Shown here: piece after piece, positions 10,213 through 18,799 of the stretch
Layout of the letters: the number at the start of each line of letters is the position of its first letter
Position numbering within the stretch: position 1 is the stretch's first letter
Source of the DNA: Verrucomicrobiota bacterium
GTDB taxonomy: Bacteria > Verrucomicrobiota > Verrucomicrobiia > Limisphaerales > UBA1319
Direction: 5' to 3'
DNA length: 64,000 nt
NCBI GenBank assembly: GCA_022711435.1
Contig: JAKLFB010000005.1
Span: 124,001-188,000 of the forward strand
Program-made: the position numbers and the translations under genes
The notes under the pieces: model-generated
What the model was told of the DNA's origin: nothing
The model's database searches: none
What the model saw: only the letters and a program-made list of their open reading frames with translations

Positions 10213-10851
10213 ATGCCCATCCAAGTCTCCATCGTCGAAGATAGCGAGCAGGTCCGACATACCCTTTCCCGCATCCTGAACCAGGCCGACGGCTTCCGCT
10301 GCCTCAGCCAGCACGCCAATGCCGAAGCCGCCCTCGCCGCACTCCCCGCCGAGAAGCCCGATATTGTCCTCATGGATATCAACCTCCCCGGCATGAACGG
10401 CGTCGAGTGCGTCCGGCGCCTCAAACAAATCGCGCCCTCCATCCAGATCCTCATGCTCACCGTCTACGAGGACACGGAAAACATCTTCAACGCCCTCGCC
10501 GCCGGCGCCACCGGCTACCTCCTCAAACGCACCTCGCGCGCCGAACTCCTCGACGCCCTCCGCGAAGTCCACCAGGGCGGCTCTCCCATGACCGCCCAGA
10601 TCGCTCGCAAGGTCGTCCAGTCCTTCCAGCGCCCCAACCCCGCCGCCCCGCCCACCGAAAACCTCTCCCCGCGCGAACAGGAGGTCCTCGATTACCTCGC
10701 CCGCGGCTTTCTCTACAAGGAAATCGCCGATAACCTCAGCGTCAGCTACGAGACCGTCCACACCTACGTCCGCCGCATCTACGAAAAGCTCCAGGTCCGC
10801 ACCCGCACCGAAGCTGTGGCCAAGTTCCTTGGGCACAATCCGAAGCAGTAA
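10213..10851 (+). CDS. NarL/FixJ-type response regulator with LuxR DNA-binding domain
   Basis: This is the partner of the upstream kinase and probably a transcription factor. The receiver domain (residues 1-120) has the acidic pair Glu9-Asp10, phosphoacceptor Asp55 in DIVLMDINLPG, and the conserved Lys in YLLKRTSRAEL. The C-terminal LuxR-type HTH (about 150-210) has LSPREQEVLDYLARG and KEIADNLSVSYETVHTYVRR. The 212-residue length is normal. The gene starts 3 bp after the kinase stop, so the two are almost certainly cotranscribed. A structured RNA-like element ending in a terminator follows it directly, and may be its transcription end or a separate gene. Confidence 0.93.
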   Translation: MPIQVSIVEDSEQVRHTLSRILNQADGFRCLSQHANAEAALAALPAEKPDIVLMDINLPGMNGVECVRRLKQIAPSIQILMLTVYEDTENIFNALAAGATGYLLKRTSRAELLDALREVHQGGSPMTAQIARKVVQSFQRPNPAAPPTENLSPREQEVLDYLARGFLYKEIADNLSVSYETVHTYVRRIYEKLQVRTRTEAVAKFLGHNPKQ

Positions 10852-10867
10852 AGGCCCTTCTCCCCTT

Positions 10868-11063
10868 TGTCCCCAGTACTGGTGACTGGCGGCTTTTCCT
10901 GGATCCTGTATTGTGGCGTCAGATTCGGTTGGTGCAGAAGTGCGGTTCCGTGTGCAAAAGGCGTCCGTCCGCAGCGCCGCACCGGTCGAAGGCGGAGATT
11001 GAGTGGCGGTTAGCTCATTGTTCTCACCAGAAGGGTGGCCGGGTAAACCCCGGCCCCTTTTTT
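10868..11063 (+). ncRNA. Putative structured small RNA, copy 1 (duplicate at 13982-14180)
   Basis: A ~196 bp block is repeated 3.1 kb downstream; in its central ~89 nt I see one difference. It contains a GTGCGG/CCGCAC helix, a hairpin of the form TGAG...CTCA whose closing pair changes from U-G here to U-A in copy 2, and a 7 bp GC terminator stem followed by T residues. A shared TGTAT(T/C) just before the conserved core could be a -10 box. No open frame is conserved between the copies. The family is unknown: I do not recognise a riboswitch or 6S motif. A trans-acting RNA gene is more likely than a leader, because copy 2 has no gene downstream on its strand. Confidence 0.55.
11037..11063 (+). 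terminator. Intrinsic terminator of small-RNA copy 1
   Basis: The stem GGCCGGG/CCCGGCC with loop TAAAC (11037-11055) is followed by CC and six T residues. It would end the RNA element and any read-through from the response regulator operon. Confidence 0.85.
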
Positions 11064-11179
11064 GTACTGAACCCCTCCCTCTGCTCCCCCGCTCCTGCCT
11101 CGCGCGGGAAAAAAATGGATTGCCTGCATTCCGAAGTTTCCGTATGCTCTCTTCCATTAACATTCATTCGTTTTCACAT

Positions 11180-13720
11180 ATGAAAAGCATCTTGGCTCGA
11201 ACCTTCTTGCTGGCTGCTATCGCAGGATCCATTTTCACGCTCTCCGCATATTCCCAGGCCCTTCCACCTGTCCAGGATCATCCGGACGGGCCGTGGTACA
11301 TGCCCGGCGAAATCCTCATTAAGTTCAAGGGCGATGCCACCGACGCCCAGCTCAAGGATGTCGTCCGCATGGCCGGCGTCACCGCCGCTGCCCATGTTCA
11401 AACTGCGGCCATGAAAGCCCGAGGCGACAACGGCCTGACTCGCGCCCTCACCACCCGGCCCGTCGCTCAAGCCATCCAAGCCCTCCAGAACCACCCGGCC
11501 GTCGAGTTCGCCCAGCCCAACTGGGTCTATAAACACCAGCAGGTTGTCGTGAACGATCCACTCTTCGCGGACGGCAGCCTCTGGGGGATGTACGGAGCCA
11601 CTACAGACCCGGCTAATCAATACGGCAGCGGTGCCGCCGCCGCCTGGGCGGCCGGATCCGCCGGCTCGAAAGACGTTTACGTCGGCGTCGTTGATGAAGG
11701 CCTCCAATTCGACCACCCCGACCTCGAGGCCAACATCTGGACCAATCCAGGTGAAAGCGCAGGGAATGAATTGGACGATGACGATAATGGATACGTGGAC
11801 GACATCCACGGCTGGAATGCGATTGGCGATAACGGCGACATTTTCGATGAGATGTACGACGACCATGGCACCCATGTCGCCGGAACCATCGGAGCTGTCG
11901 GTGGCAATTCTCAGGGAGTCGTGGGTGTCAATTGGACGGTCAATATTATCTCCGGCAAATTCCTCGGCCCCGAAAGCGGCACCACCCTCGATGCGATCGA
12001 AGCCATCGATTACATGACCGCTCTGAAGTCGAAGGGGGTCAATATCGTCGCGCTCAATAACTCGTGGTCCGGAGGCGCCTACGACGCTGCCCTGCTGGCT
12101 TCGATCGTGCGCGCCGCCGAGGCGAATATTCTGTTTGTGGCCGCCGCCGGCAACGGCAACTGGCGCGGCAAAGCGATCAACACCGACACCTCCCCGGTCT
12201 ATCCCGCCTGCTACAACACCACCGCGGGCGCCGGCTACGACGCCGTGATCTCCGTGACCGCCATCGACTCCGCCGGCGCCAAGCCTACATGGGCCAACTA
12301 CGGCCTCACAACGGTCGACCTCGGCGCTCCCGGCGTCGGCATCTACTCGACCGTGCCGACGGACGGTTACGCCAGCTACGGAGGCACATCGATGGCCACG
12401 CCCCATGTCGCCGGCGCCATCGCCCTCTATGCAGCCCAATACCCCGGCGCAACCCCCCAGGCCATCCGATCCGCCCTCCTCGCTTCCACAACCGCTACCT
12501 CATCCCTCGCCAATACCGTCACCAAAGGACGACTCGATATCGTCAAGTTCCTGGCCACAATCCCGGAAGGTTGGGAGCCGCCCACCGAACCGCCAGCGGC
12601 GCCATCGGGCTTCAGCGCCACGCCCGTTTCCCACACCCAAATCAATCTCGCCTGGACCGATAACTCCGACAACGAAACCGGTTTCAAGATCGAGCGTACC
12701 ACCGGGGATCCGGCCTCCACCGAAATAATCACCCTCCCCGCCAACATGACCGCCTACACCGATTCGGGCCTGACCGCGAAAACACGCTACGATTACTCGA
12801 TTACGGCGTGCAACAGCATCGATGGAACAATCGAATGCTCAGCTGCAGTCACAGCTTCAGCCGCCACGCTGGACGCACCCGCGCCCGCAACCGCAACATT
12901 TGTTGGATCGGACACTACAACCCAAGGAACTTGGATAAACCTCTATGGTGACGAAGGCTATGACATCGTGAAGTATGAGGATTATTTGAACGACGTTGAT
13001 GTCGTGACGCCTGCCGGATGTTATGTTCATACTGCTTGGGATCCTTTGCCCACGGACCTGCGCGCGCTCCAAATCCCCCCCGACGGCACTTCCCGATTCC
13101 TCCAATGCTATTACTCCCCGAACGACACATCGCCTTCGTCCTTCACCATCGATATCAACTTTGCGGATTACAATCCCCACTACGTCTCGCTCTATTGCGT
13201 CGATTACGACGCTGTTACGAGCCTGCGAACGCAAACCATCGAAATCTTCGATCGCAATTACGGAACCTTGCTGGACGGACCGCGAACGCTCGAGTCGTTC
13301 GTCAACGGCACTTATCTGACGTGGCGCATCGCCGGCCCGGTGACAATCAAGATCACTCGAGTCGATGGAGATAACGCGGTGGTGAGCGGCATTTTCATCG
13401 ATTCCAGTTACAAGTATGTTCCGCCGCAACTCCCTGATCCGCCCGCCGCACCCAGCGGTCTTACCGCCACTGCCGTTTCCAAGAGCCAGATCAATCTCTC
13501 CTGGGCCGACACCTCGGATAACGAAGACGGATTCAAGATCGAGCGATCCAAGTCACTCACCACCGGATTCGTTCAAATCGCCACGGTCGGGGCGGATGTG
13601 ACAGCGTTCTCGAACACTGGTCTTGCGAAGAACACCACCTATTACTACCGTGTTCGCGCGTTCAACGCCGGCGGCGATAGCGCGTATTCGACAGCATTCG
13701 CCAAAACGTTGTTGAGATAG
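11180..13720 (+). CDS. Secreted subtilisin-like serine protease (S8) with two fibronectin type III domains
   Basis: This 846-residue protein is an exported peptidase. It has a signal peptide (residues 1-25, ending AYSQA), an I9-like propeptide (about 40-118, with GEILIKFKGDATDAQ), and an S8 catalytic domain with Asp172 (VGVVDEG), His232 (DDHGTHVAGT), oxyanion Asn325 and Ser404 (GGTSMATPHV). Two FN3 domains follow (about 525-610 and 755-845), both starting with a PPAAPSG motif, separated by a ~130-residue domain that I do not recognise. The start at 11180 is fixed by the signal peptide. The gene sits between two copies of the ~200 bp RNA-like element. No sorting tail such as PEP-CTERM is visible. 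Confidence 0.92.
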   Translation: MKSILARTFLLAAIAGSIFTLSAYSQALPPVQDHPDGPWYMPGEILIKFKGDATDAQLKDVVRMAGVTAAAHVQTAAMKARGDNGLTRALTTRPVAQAIQALQNHPAVEFAQPNWVYKHQQVVVNDPLFADGSLWGMYGATTDPANQYGSGAAAAWAAGSAGSKDVYVGVVDEGLQFDHPDLEANIWTNPGESAGNELDDDDNGYVDDIHGWNAIGDNGDIFDEMYDDHGTHVAGTIGAVGGNSQGVVGVNWTVNIISGKFLGPESGTTLDAIEAIDYMTALKSKGVNIVALNNSWSGGAYDAALLASIVRAAEANILFVAAAGNGNWRGKAINTDTSPVYPACYNTTAGAGYDAVISVTAIDSAGAKPTWANYGLTTVDLGAPGVGIYSTVPTDGYASYGGTSMATPHVAGAIALYAAQYPGATPQAIRSALLASTTATSSLANTVTKGRLDIVKFLATIPEGWEPPTEPPAAPSGFSATPVSHTQINLAWTDNSDNETGFKIERTTGDPASTEIITLPANMTAYTDSGLTAKTRYDYSITACNSIDGTIECSAAVTASAATLDAPAPATATFVGSDTTTQGTWINLYGDEGYDIVKYEDYLNDVDVVTPAGCYVHTAWDPLPTDLRALQIPPDGTSRFLQCYYSPNDTSPSSFTIDINFADYNPHYVSLYCVDYDAVTSLRTQTIEIFDRNYGTLLDGPRTLESFVNGTYLTWRIAGPVTIKITRVDGDNAVVSGIFIDSSYKYVPPQLPDPPAAPSGLTATAVSKSQINLSWADTSDNEDGFKIERSKSLTTGFVQIATVGADVTAFSNTGLAKNTTYYYRVRAFNAGGDSAYSTAFAKTLLR

Positions 13721-13785
13721 GTCGCGGGCTACACGGGCACACGAGCGCGGAGCATTTTGAAATCCTGAAAGGCCGATCAATCGAG

Positions 13786-13801
13786 CCGACAAGAATGTCG
13801 G
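13786..13801 (+). repeat. Small perfect palindrome (CCGACA-AGAA-TGTCGG)
   Basis: This is a 6 bp stem with a 4 nt loop in the gap after the protease gene. From memory, this motif is common between genes in Verrucomicrobiota. No T-run follows, so it is not a classic terminator. Confidence 0.5.
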
Positions 13802-13981
13802 TGCTCCTTCGCGTGCGCTTCCGCCTGCCGTGAGCCCCCCCCAGCAAGGATCGCGTCCGGCTGAAGGCCTGAAGCTGCTGCGGACGAGTCAGCGACTCGT
13901 CCCTACCACCGAAAGGGACGTCTGCGGTCCGGAAGGATTCGGAGCGCGTGCCTTCCCGCTTTGCCCTTGCGCCTTGAACCC

Positions 13982-14180
13982 TTGTCCCCAGTTCTGGTGA
14001 CTGGCGGCTTACCTGGGATCCTGTATCCTAGCACCAGATTCGGTTGGTGCAGAAGTGCGGTTCCGTGTGCAAAAGGCGTCTGTCCGCAGCGCCGCACCGG
14101 TCGAAGGCGGAGATTGAGTGGCGATCAACTCATTGTGTTCACCAGAAGGGCGGCCGGGTAAAACCCGGCCCCTTTTTTTT
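13982..14180 (+). ncRNA. Putative structured small RNA, copy 2
   Basis: This is the second copy of the element at 10868-11063, with the same central core and a terminator. Differences cluster at the flanks and in loops. In the TGAGTGGCGATCAACTCA hairpin the loop-closing pair differs from copy 1 but still pairs. The next gene (gmd) is on the opposite strand and ends at 14204, so this copy cannot be a cis leader of a downstream gene; that argues for an independent RNA gene. Confidence 0.55.
14152..14180 (+). terminator. Intrinsic terminator of small-RNA copy 2
   Basis: The stem GGCCGGG/CCCGGCC with loop TAAAA (14152-14170) is followed by CC and eight T residues. Read from the other strand it is a strong stem without a U-tract, but it also lies just past the end of the long - strand operon. 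Confidence 0.85.
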
Positions 14181-14203
14181 GAGCTCTCCCCTTCGGCATC
14201 GAG

Positions 14204-15205
14204 CTATTGTCTTCGCGGGAGCGCTTCGACAGCCCGCAGGTCCGAGTCCATCATCAGCCGGACCAGGTCAGCCATGCGGGTTTTCGGCTCCCAGGCCAGC
14301 AGCCGTTTGGCTTTGCTGGAATCGCCGACCAGCAGGTCCACCTCGGAGGGGCGATCGTATTGATGGTCCTGCACGACGTGCTCGCGCCAATCCAAGCCGA
14401 CATACTCGAACGCCAGCTCGGCAAACGATCGGACGGTGTGGCTTTCGCCGGTGGCGATCACGTAGTCATCCGGCTGCTCCTGCTGCAGGATCCGCCACAT
14501 CGCCTCCACGTATTCCGGCGCGTATCCCCAATCCCGCCTCACACCGATGTTTCCCAGATGGACGGCCGTCTGCAATCCGTGTTTGATCCGGGCGGCGCCT
14601 TGCGTGATCTTTCGTGTCACGAAATTCTCGCCGCGGCGCGGAGATTCGTGGTTGAAGAGAATCCCATTCGATGCGTGCAAGCCGTAGGCCTCGCGGTAGT
14701 TCACCACCAACCAGTGTGCGAGCAGCTTCGAGCACGCGTAGGGCGAGCGGGGCGCAAAAGGGGTGCGCTCGCTCTGGGGCGCCTCTCGAGCATTTCCGTA
14801 CATCTCGGAGGATGACGCCTGGAAAAACCGCGTCCGTTTCGCCCGCCCGGCCAGGCGGATCGCCTCCAGGACCCTGGCCGTACCGCCGCCGTTGATGTCG
14901 ATCGTGGAATCGGGCATGGCGAAGCTGATTCCGACGTGGCTCTGCGCGGCCAGGTTATAGACCTCGCGAGGCGCAACCTCGCCCAGCAATCTCACCAGCG
15001 ATCCGGTGTCGGTCAGGTCGCCATAATGAAGGAAAAGGCGTGGGTGATCGCCGAGGGTCGCACCCCAGAGATGATCGATGCGATCGCGCGCCAGCGAGGA
15101 TGTCCTTCGCACAAGGCCGTGCACCTCGTAACCCTTGTCGATGAGCAGCTCCGCCAGATACGATCCGTCCTGCCCCGTGATCCCCGTGATCAATGCTCGT
15201 TCCAT
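14204..15205 (-). CDS. gmd: GDP-mannose 4,6-dehydratase
   Basis: This enzyme converts GDP-D-mannose to GDP-4-keto-6-deoxy-D-mannose, the branch point to fucose, rhamnose and perosamine nucleotides. The 333-residue SDR-fold protein starts with the NADP-binding motif LITGITGQDGSYLAELL and has VHGLVRRTSS, YNLAAQSHVG, FQASSSEMYG, the YxxxK pair in SPYACSKLLAHW, and NHESPRRGENFVTRKI. These are diagnostic for Gmd. It is the last gene of the long - strand series. The aminotransferase at 17511 could use its product to make GDP-perosamine. No GDP-fucose synthase is in the window. Confidence 0.94.
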   Translation of the reverse strand: MERALITGITGQDGSYLAELLIDKGYEVHGLVRRTSSLARDRIDHLWGATLGDHPRLFLHYGDLTDTGSLVRLLGEVAPREVYNLAAQSHVGISFAMPDSTIDINGGGTARVLEAIRLAGRAKRTRFFQASSSEMYGNAREAPQSERTPFAPRSPYACSKLLAHWLVVNYREAYGLHASNGILFNHESPRRGENFVTRKITQGAARIKHGLQTAVHLGNIGVRRDWGYAPEYVEAMWRILQQEQPDDYVIATGESHTVRSFAELAFEYVGLDWREHVVQDHQYDRPSEVDLLVGDSSKAKRLLAWEPKTRMADLVRLMMDSDLRAVEALPRRQ

Positions 15206-15337
15206 GTTGTGTAAAGCCCGTGAACCGGACCAGCCATGCCGGGCGGGACCGTCCCGGCATCCGACGCGGCGGCCACGCGGCTGGGAAGAACAGAGGGATA
15301 GCTGAGGATCCCTTCAAGCCCTTCCGCCCGCGGATTC

Positions 15338-16354
15338 TCATTTCCAGTCCGCATCGCGGACCTCGAGTTTCGATCCTGCGCCAAAAGGATGGTAAGGCTG
15401 CGCCTCTCCGCCCTCGGCGTTCACCAGGGCCAGCCCATATCGGTTCTGGTCAAACACGGTCAACAGGATGCGCTGGCCATCGGGCGACCAGGCGGGCCAG
15501 GACTTGACACCGGGCCCCTCGGTGACCTTGCGAAGGCCTTCGCCGCCGGGTTGAACCACCCAGATCTCAAACCGGCCGCTCCGATTCGAGGCAAAAGCCA
15601 GTTCCTTGCCCGCAGGCGACCAGCAAGGCTCGATGTTCTCGGCATGATCGAGAAACACCTGTCGAACCTGCATCGACCGCAGATCCAAGATCCAGAGCTG
15701 CTGAAACACACGGACCGCCCCTTGCCGCGGGCCCACCACGATCCCCGATGCATACGCCACTTGCGTGCCGTCGGGTGACACCGCAGGATAATCCTGATTC
15801 CCTGTGTGACGCACCAGGATCTCCGGTTCCCGGCGCCCCGGAATCTGGCAGTAGATGTCCGAGTCCTCGCCAGCGCCGGACACCGCATACCGCACCGACA
15901 GCCAATCCTTCGTGGCCGGCTGCCAGGCAGGCCGGACCGCCCCCGGCAATGTCCGGATCCAGCTCCAGCCCTCCTTCGCCCCGGGACCGCGTGCATAGAC
16001 CTGCACCTCGCCTGCCCCTGCCTCGAATGCGATCTGGGCGCCATCGCTCGAAAGCCTGGCCGCCATCTGGTCCGCGCCGCCACGGCTCGATACCCTCTCG
16101 GGAACCGCCCCGATGCCCGACTGGTGGTAGGCGACCCATCTCCCGTCCTCCAACACCGAAAAAACGATCCCCGCGCTCCCTGAGCCAAAGGCCGTTCCTG
16201 CACACAAACCGATCATGCAGGCCCGCAGGATCCGCCTGATGCGGCCTTGCCTCCCCCAATGAAATGCTCCTCCAGTCTCCATATTGCTAAACCCTTTCGG
16301 CATGACCGCCCCAGCCATAGACCGCCGGATTCGTTTTCTTGCCTGGCTGGTCAT
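15338..16354 (-). CDS. Secreted TolB-like WD40/PD40 beta-propeller protein
   Basis: This is a predicted exported propeller protein of unknown role. After an N-terminal hydrophobic segment (RACMIGLCAGTAFGSGSAG) there are several PD40-type repeats such as 'PAVSPDGTQVAYASG', 'PCWSPAGKELAFASNRSG' and 'PAWSPDGQRILLTVFD'. The ATG at 16354 overlaps the stop of the preceding gene as ATGA, implying coupling, but it gives a long basic n-region; Met25 (16282) would give a more usual signal peptide. No Pal or Tol genes are nearby, so a TolB role is not implied. Confidence 0.75.
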   Translation of the reverse strand: MTSQARKRIRRSMAGAVMPKGFSNMETGGAFHWGRQGRIRRILRACMIGLCAGTAFGSGSAGIVFSVLEDGRWVAYHQSGIGAVPERVSSRGGADQMAARLSSDGAQIAFEAGAGEVQVYARGPGAKEGWSWIRTLPGAVRPAWQPATKDWLSVRYAVSGAGEDSDIYCQIPGRREPEILVRHTGNQDYPAVSPDGTQVAYASGIVVGPRQGAVRVFQQLWILDLRSMQVRQVFLDHAENIEPCWSPAGKELAFASNRSGRFEIWVVQPGGEGLRKVTEGPGVKSWPAWSPDGQRILLTVFDQNRYGLALVNAEGGEAQPYHPFGAGSKLEVRDADWK

Positions 16355-17466
16355 TTGGGCGCGGCGGTGTTCTTGACCACGCGCACCTTCCGGCTGGCCA
16401 CGCCCACCTGGCCGGCGAAACTCGAGAGGTTGACCGTCAGAATATGCTCCCCGGCAGGGATCTGCTGTAGCTCCCAGTTCCAGTTGTAGGGGACATACCC
16501 CCGCTCCGCCTCGGCGAAGAACACGTTGTCCACGAAGAAAATGATCTCGAACTGCCCCTTCAACAGCTCGTCCTTATCCGATCGATCCACGTCGATCCGG
16601 ATATTCACCGAGTTCGTCACGACGGGCAGGGCCGCACCGCCGTCGGGCAACTCCGGGAACGCCATCTCGACTCGCGGCGCGCGCGCCCATCCCGGCGGGA
16701 CGAGCCCCTCGGCGCGAAATCCCGATGCGGCTTGGGGATCCCGCGGACGCTTCGGCTTCTGGGGACGCTTCTGCCCCGGTCCCAGCTTGTAGTCGCGATA
16801 GGTCTCCCGGTCGTTCCCATACGCAATGACGGTGGCCTCCGGAAAGGTCACGTAAGTGATGAGGACCTTGAAGTCTTTGTGCTTGTGAAAGGCGATCAGC
16901 TTGCTCTCGTCCCTCCCGTCCCAGTATTCCGTCACGCTGCCGCTGGGCCGGGGCTTCCAGTCAACGAGCGTCTTCAGCATCGGCCCGCCCTGCAAACCCA
17001 GCCGGATCAGAACCCGCGCGGCCTGGGGCAGCTGATACTCGACCGTGCCGGCTTCCTCGTCGAACCGCGCCGCGGTGAGGTCGCCAACCACCCCGCCTGA
17101 AAAGGTCGCCGCATCGAAGACCGCCCCCGAGGCGGCTTCGAGCGTGAACGCGTACGCCTCGTCGGGAACGATCTTCCCTTCCTGGTCCTTTCCGTCCCAG
17201 ACAACTTTGTGGGCACCGGCGGATTGCGGGGCGGATTCAGCCAACCGCCGCACCAGGCCGCCGTCGCAATCATACACGCCAACCGTGATCGCGTCATCCC
17301 GCCGGAGCTCGTACCGGAGCTCGACACGCTGCTCCTTGGCAGGGTTGAACGAGGCGCTCCCGACGCGGACTTCGGTGAAGAGATCCTGGGGGCCCTGCGC
17401 GCCGAGCACGGACGCGGCCCAGCACAAACCCAGGCTGAATACCCAACACGATGTCTTGGTTTTCAT
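16351..17466 (-). CDS. Secreted protein with FlgD-like Ig domain, function unknown
   Basis: The 371-residue product begins with a clear signal peptide (MKTKTSCWVFSLGLCWAASVLGAQ). Residues about 35-115 form a FlgD-type Ig fold ('VGVYDCDGGLVRRLAE' then 'KVVWDGKDQEGKIVPDEAY'), and a second related segment follows with 'VTEYWDGRDESKLIAFHKHKDF'. The rest holds a KRPQKPKRP basic linker and a Big-like C-terminal domain ending in an Ala-Pro-Lys tail. The start at 17466 is set by the signal peptide. It is coupled by ATGA to the downstream propeller gene, so the two may form a surface complex. Confidence 0.7.
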   Translation of the reverse strand: MKTKTSCWVFSLGLCWAASVLGAQGPQDLFTEVRVGSASFNPAKEQRVELRYELRRDDAITVGVYDCDGGLVRRLAESAPQSAGAHKVVWDGKDQEGKIVPDEAYAFTLEAASGAVFDAATFSGGVVGDLTAARFDEEAGTVEYQLPQAARVLIRLGLQGGPMLKTLVDWKPRPSGSVTEYWDGRDESKLIAFHKHKDFKVLITYVTFPEATVIAYGNDRETYRDYKLGPGQKRPQKPKRPRDPQAASGFRAEGLVPPGWARAPRVEMAFPELPDGGAALPVVTNSVNIRIDVDRSDKDELLKGQFEIIFFVDNVFFAEAERGYVPYNWNWELQQIPAGEHILTVNLSSFAGQVGVASRKVRVVKNTAAPK

Positions 17467-17510
17467 ATCGATTGTCGTCCGCGGCTCGCTGGACGCGGCG
17501 CGCAGCATGA

Positions 17511-18758
17511 TCATGACCCCAGCCCCGGGCAAGCCCCCCGAATGACCCCCGCAATATACTCGATCTCCTCCAACTGCAGCGAGGAGGCCGAAGGCAAATA
17601 AAGCCCATCCCGACACAGCCGCTCGGCGACGGGGAACCCCTCGGAGGCATAGGCCCGCCGATAGACCGGCTGGCAGTGGACCGGGACAAAAAAAGACCGC
17701 GTCTCAATGCCGTTTTCAGCCAGACGCCTCCGCAGCTGGTCTCGAGTCAATCCATACTCCTCCGCGTCCACCAGGATGCCGTACATCCAGTAAACGCTGC
17801 TCGCCCATGGCGCCTCGGCCGGGGTCCGGATCCCGGGAATCGAGGCCAGGGTGCGCCCATACGCCGCGGCATTGCGGCGCCGGGCCTCAATCAGCCGCTC
17901 GCACTGCTCCATCTGCGCCAGGCCAACGGCCGCCTGCAGGTTGCTCAGGCGATAGTTGAATCCGATGTAGGAGTGCCAGAAATGGCGCTCAGGGCTGAAG
18001 GCATGGTCGCGCAAGGTGGCCGCCAGACGCGCGAAATCGGGATCGTTCGTGGTCACCATGCCGCCCTCGCCCGTGGTGACGATCTTGTTGGCGTAGAAGC
18101 TGAACCCGGCCGCCAGGCCCAGCCCCCCCACCGGCCGGCCTTTATACCGAGCGCCGTGCGATTCCGCGGCATCTTCGATGATCGCCAATCCATGCCGATC
18201 GGCCAGCTCGATCAGCGGATCCATGTCCACCGGATGGCCGTAGATATGCACCGGCATGACCGCGCGCGTGCGGGGGGTGATCTTGGCGGCCACCTGCTCG
18301 ACATCCATCTGCCAGTGCTGCGGCTCGCAGTCCACCAGCACCGGCCGCGCCCCGCAATAGGTGATCGCGTTCGCCGTCGCGATCATCGTGAATGTCGGAA
18401 GGATGACCTCGTCCCCCGATTCGAGCCCGAGCGAGGCCGCCATCAGGTGCATCGCCGCGGTCCCGCTCGAGCAGGCGATCCCGTAGCGCGTGCCGCAGAA
18501 CCGCGCAAAAGCCGCCTCGAACTCACGGGTGAAGCCGCCCGCCGACGAGATCCAGTTGCTCTCGATCGCCTGGCGGACATACTCGATCTCGTTGCCGCCG
18601 AGGACCGGCTCGCAAACCGGGATGATGGGACGCCAGGAGCCCGCGCATCCGTCGGCGCCCCGGAAGCGGGGTTTCACCTCCGGATCAGCCCCCGGCAGAA
18701 AGGCCGCCAGCTCCCTCATTTCCTCCGCCGAGAGTTCGGTGCGCTTCAACATGAGCAT
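17511..18758 (-). CDS. DegT/DnrJ/EryC1/StrS-family PLP-dependent sugar aminotransferase
   Basis: This predicted aminotransferase makes an amino sugar nucleotide from a keto sugar. It is 415 residues long with the family start IIPVCEPVLGGNEIEYVRQAI, EDAAESHGARYKGRPVG, the PLP-binding Lys in FSFYANKIVTTGEGGM, and HSYIGFNYRLSNLQAAVGLAQ. The FSFYANKIVTTGEGG segment is close to perosamine synthases. With gmd in the same operon, GDP-4-keto-6-deoxymannose is a plausible substrate, giving GDP-perosamine. That is inference; other DegT enzymes share these motifs. An extra ~50-residue N-terminal extension precedes the domain. Confidence 0.85.
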   Translation of the reverse strand: MLMLKRTELSAEEMRELAAFLPGADPEVKPRFRGADGCAGSWRPIIPVCEPVLGGNEIEYVRQAIESNWISSAGGFTREFEAAFARFCGTRYGIACSSGTAAMHLMAASLGLESGDEVILPTFTMIATANAITYCGARPVLVDCEPQHWQMDVEQVAAKITPRTRAVMPVHIYGHPVDMDPLIELADRHGLAIIEDAAESHGARYKGRPVGGLGLAAGFSFYANKIVTTGEGGMVTTNDPDFARLAATLRDHAFSPERHFWHSYIGFNYRLSNLQAAVGLAQMEQCERLIEARRRNAAAYGRTLASIPGIRTPAEAPWASSVYWMYGILVDAEEYGLTRDQLRRRLAENGIETRSFFVPVHCQPVYRRAYASEGFPVAERLCRDGLYLPSASSLQLEEIEYIAGVIRGACPGLGS

Positions 18759-18799
18759 CGGCTTTCAGGCGCCGCCGGCGAGAGCTGGATCGGCCTTCT

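Noticed and set aside
10868..11063. The duplicated element as a riboswitch for the S8 protease
   Set aside because: Copy 2 has no downstream gene on its strand, the terminator closes the element in both copies, and no known aptamer motif is visible.
8569..11163. An 864-codon - strand frame across the kinase, response regulator and RNA element
   Set aside because: It is antisense to the propeller repeats and the HTH domain, and it ends within a conserved RNA-like element.
15338..16354. Calling the PD40 protein TolB
   Set aside because: There is no Tol-Pal operon context and PD40 propellers occur in many unrelated secreted proteins.
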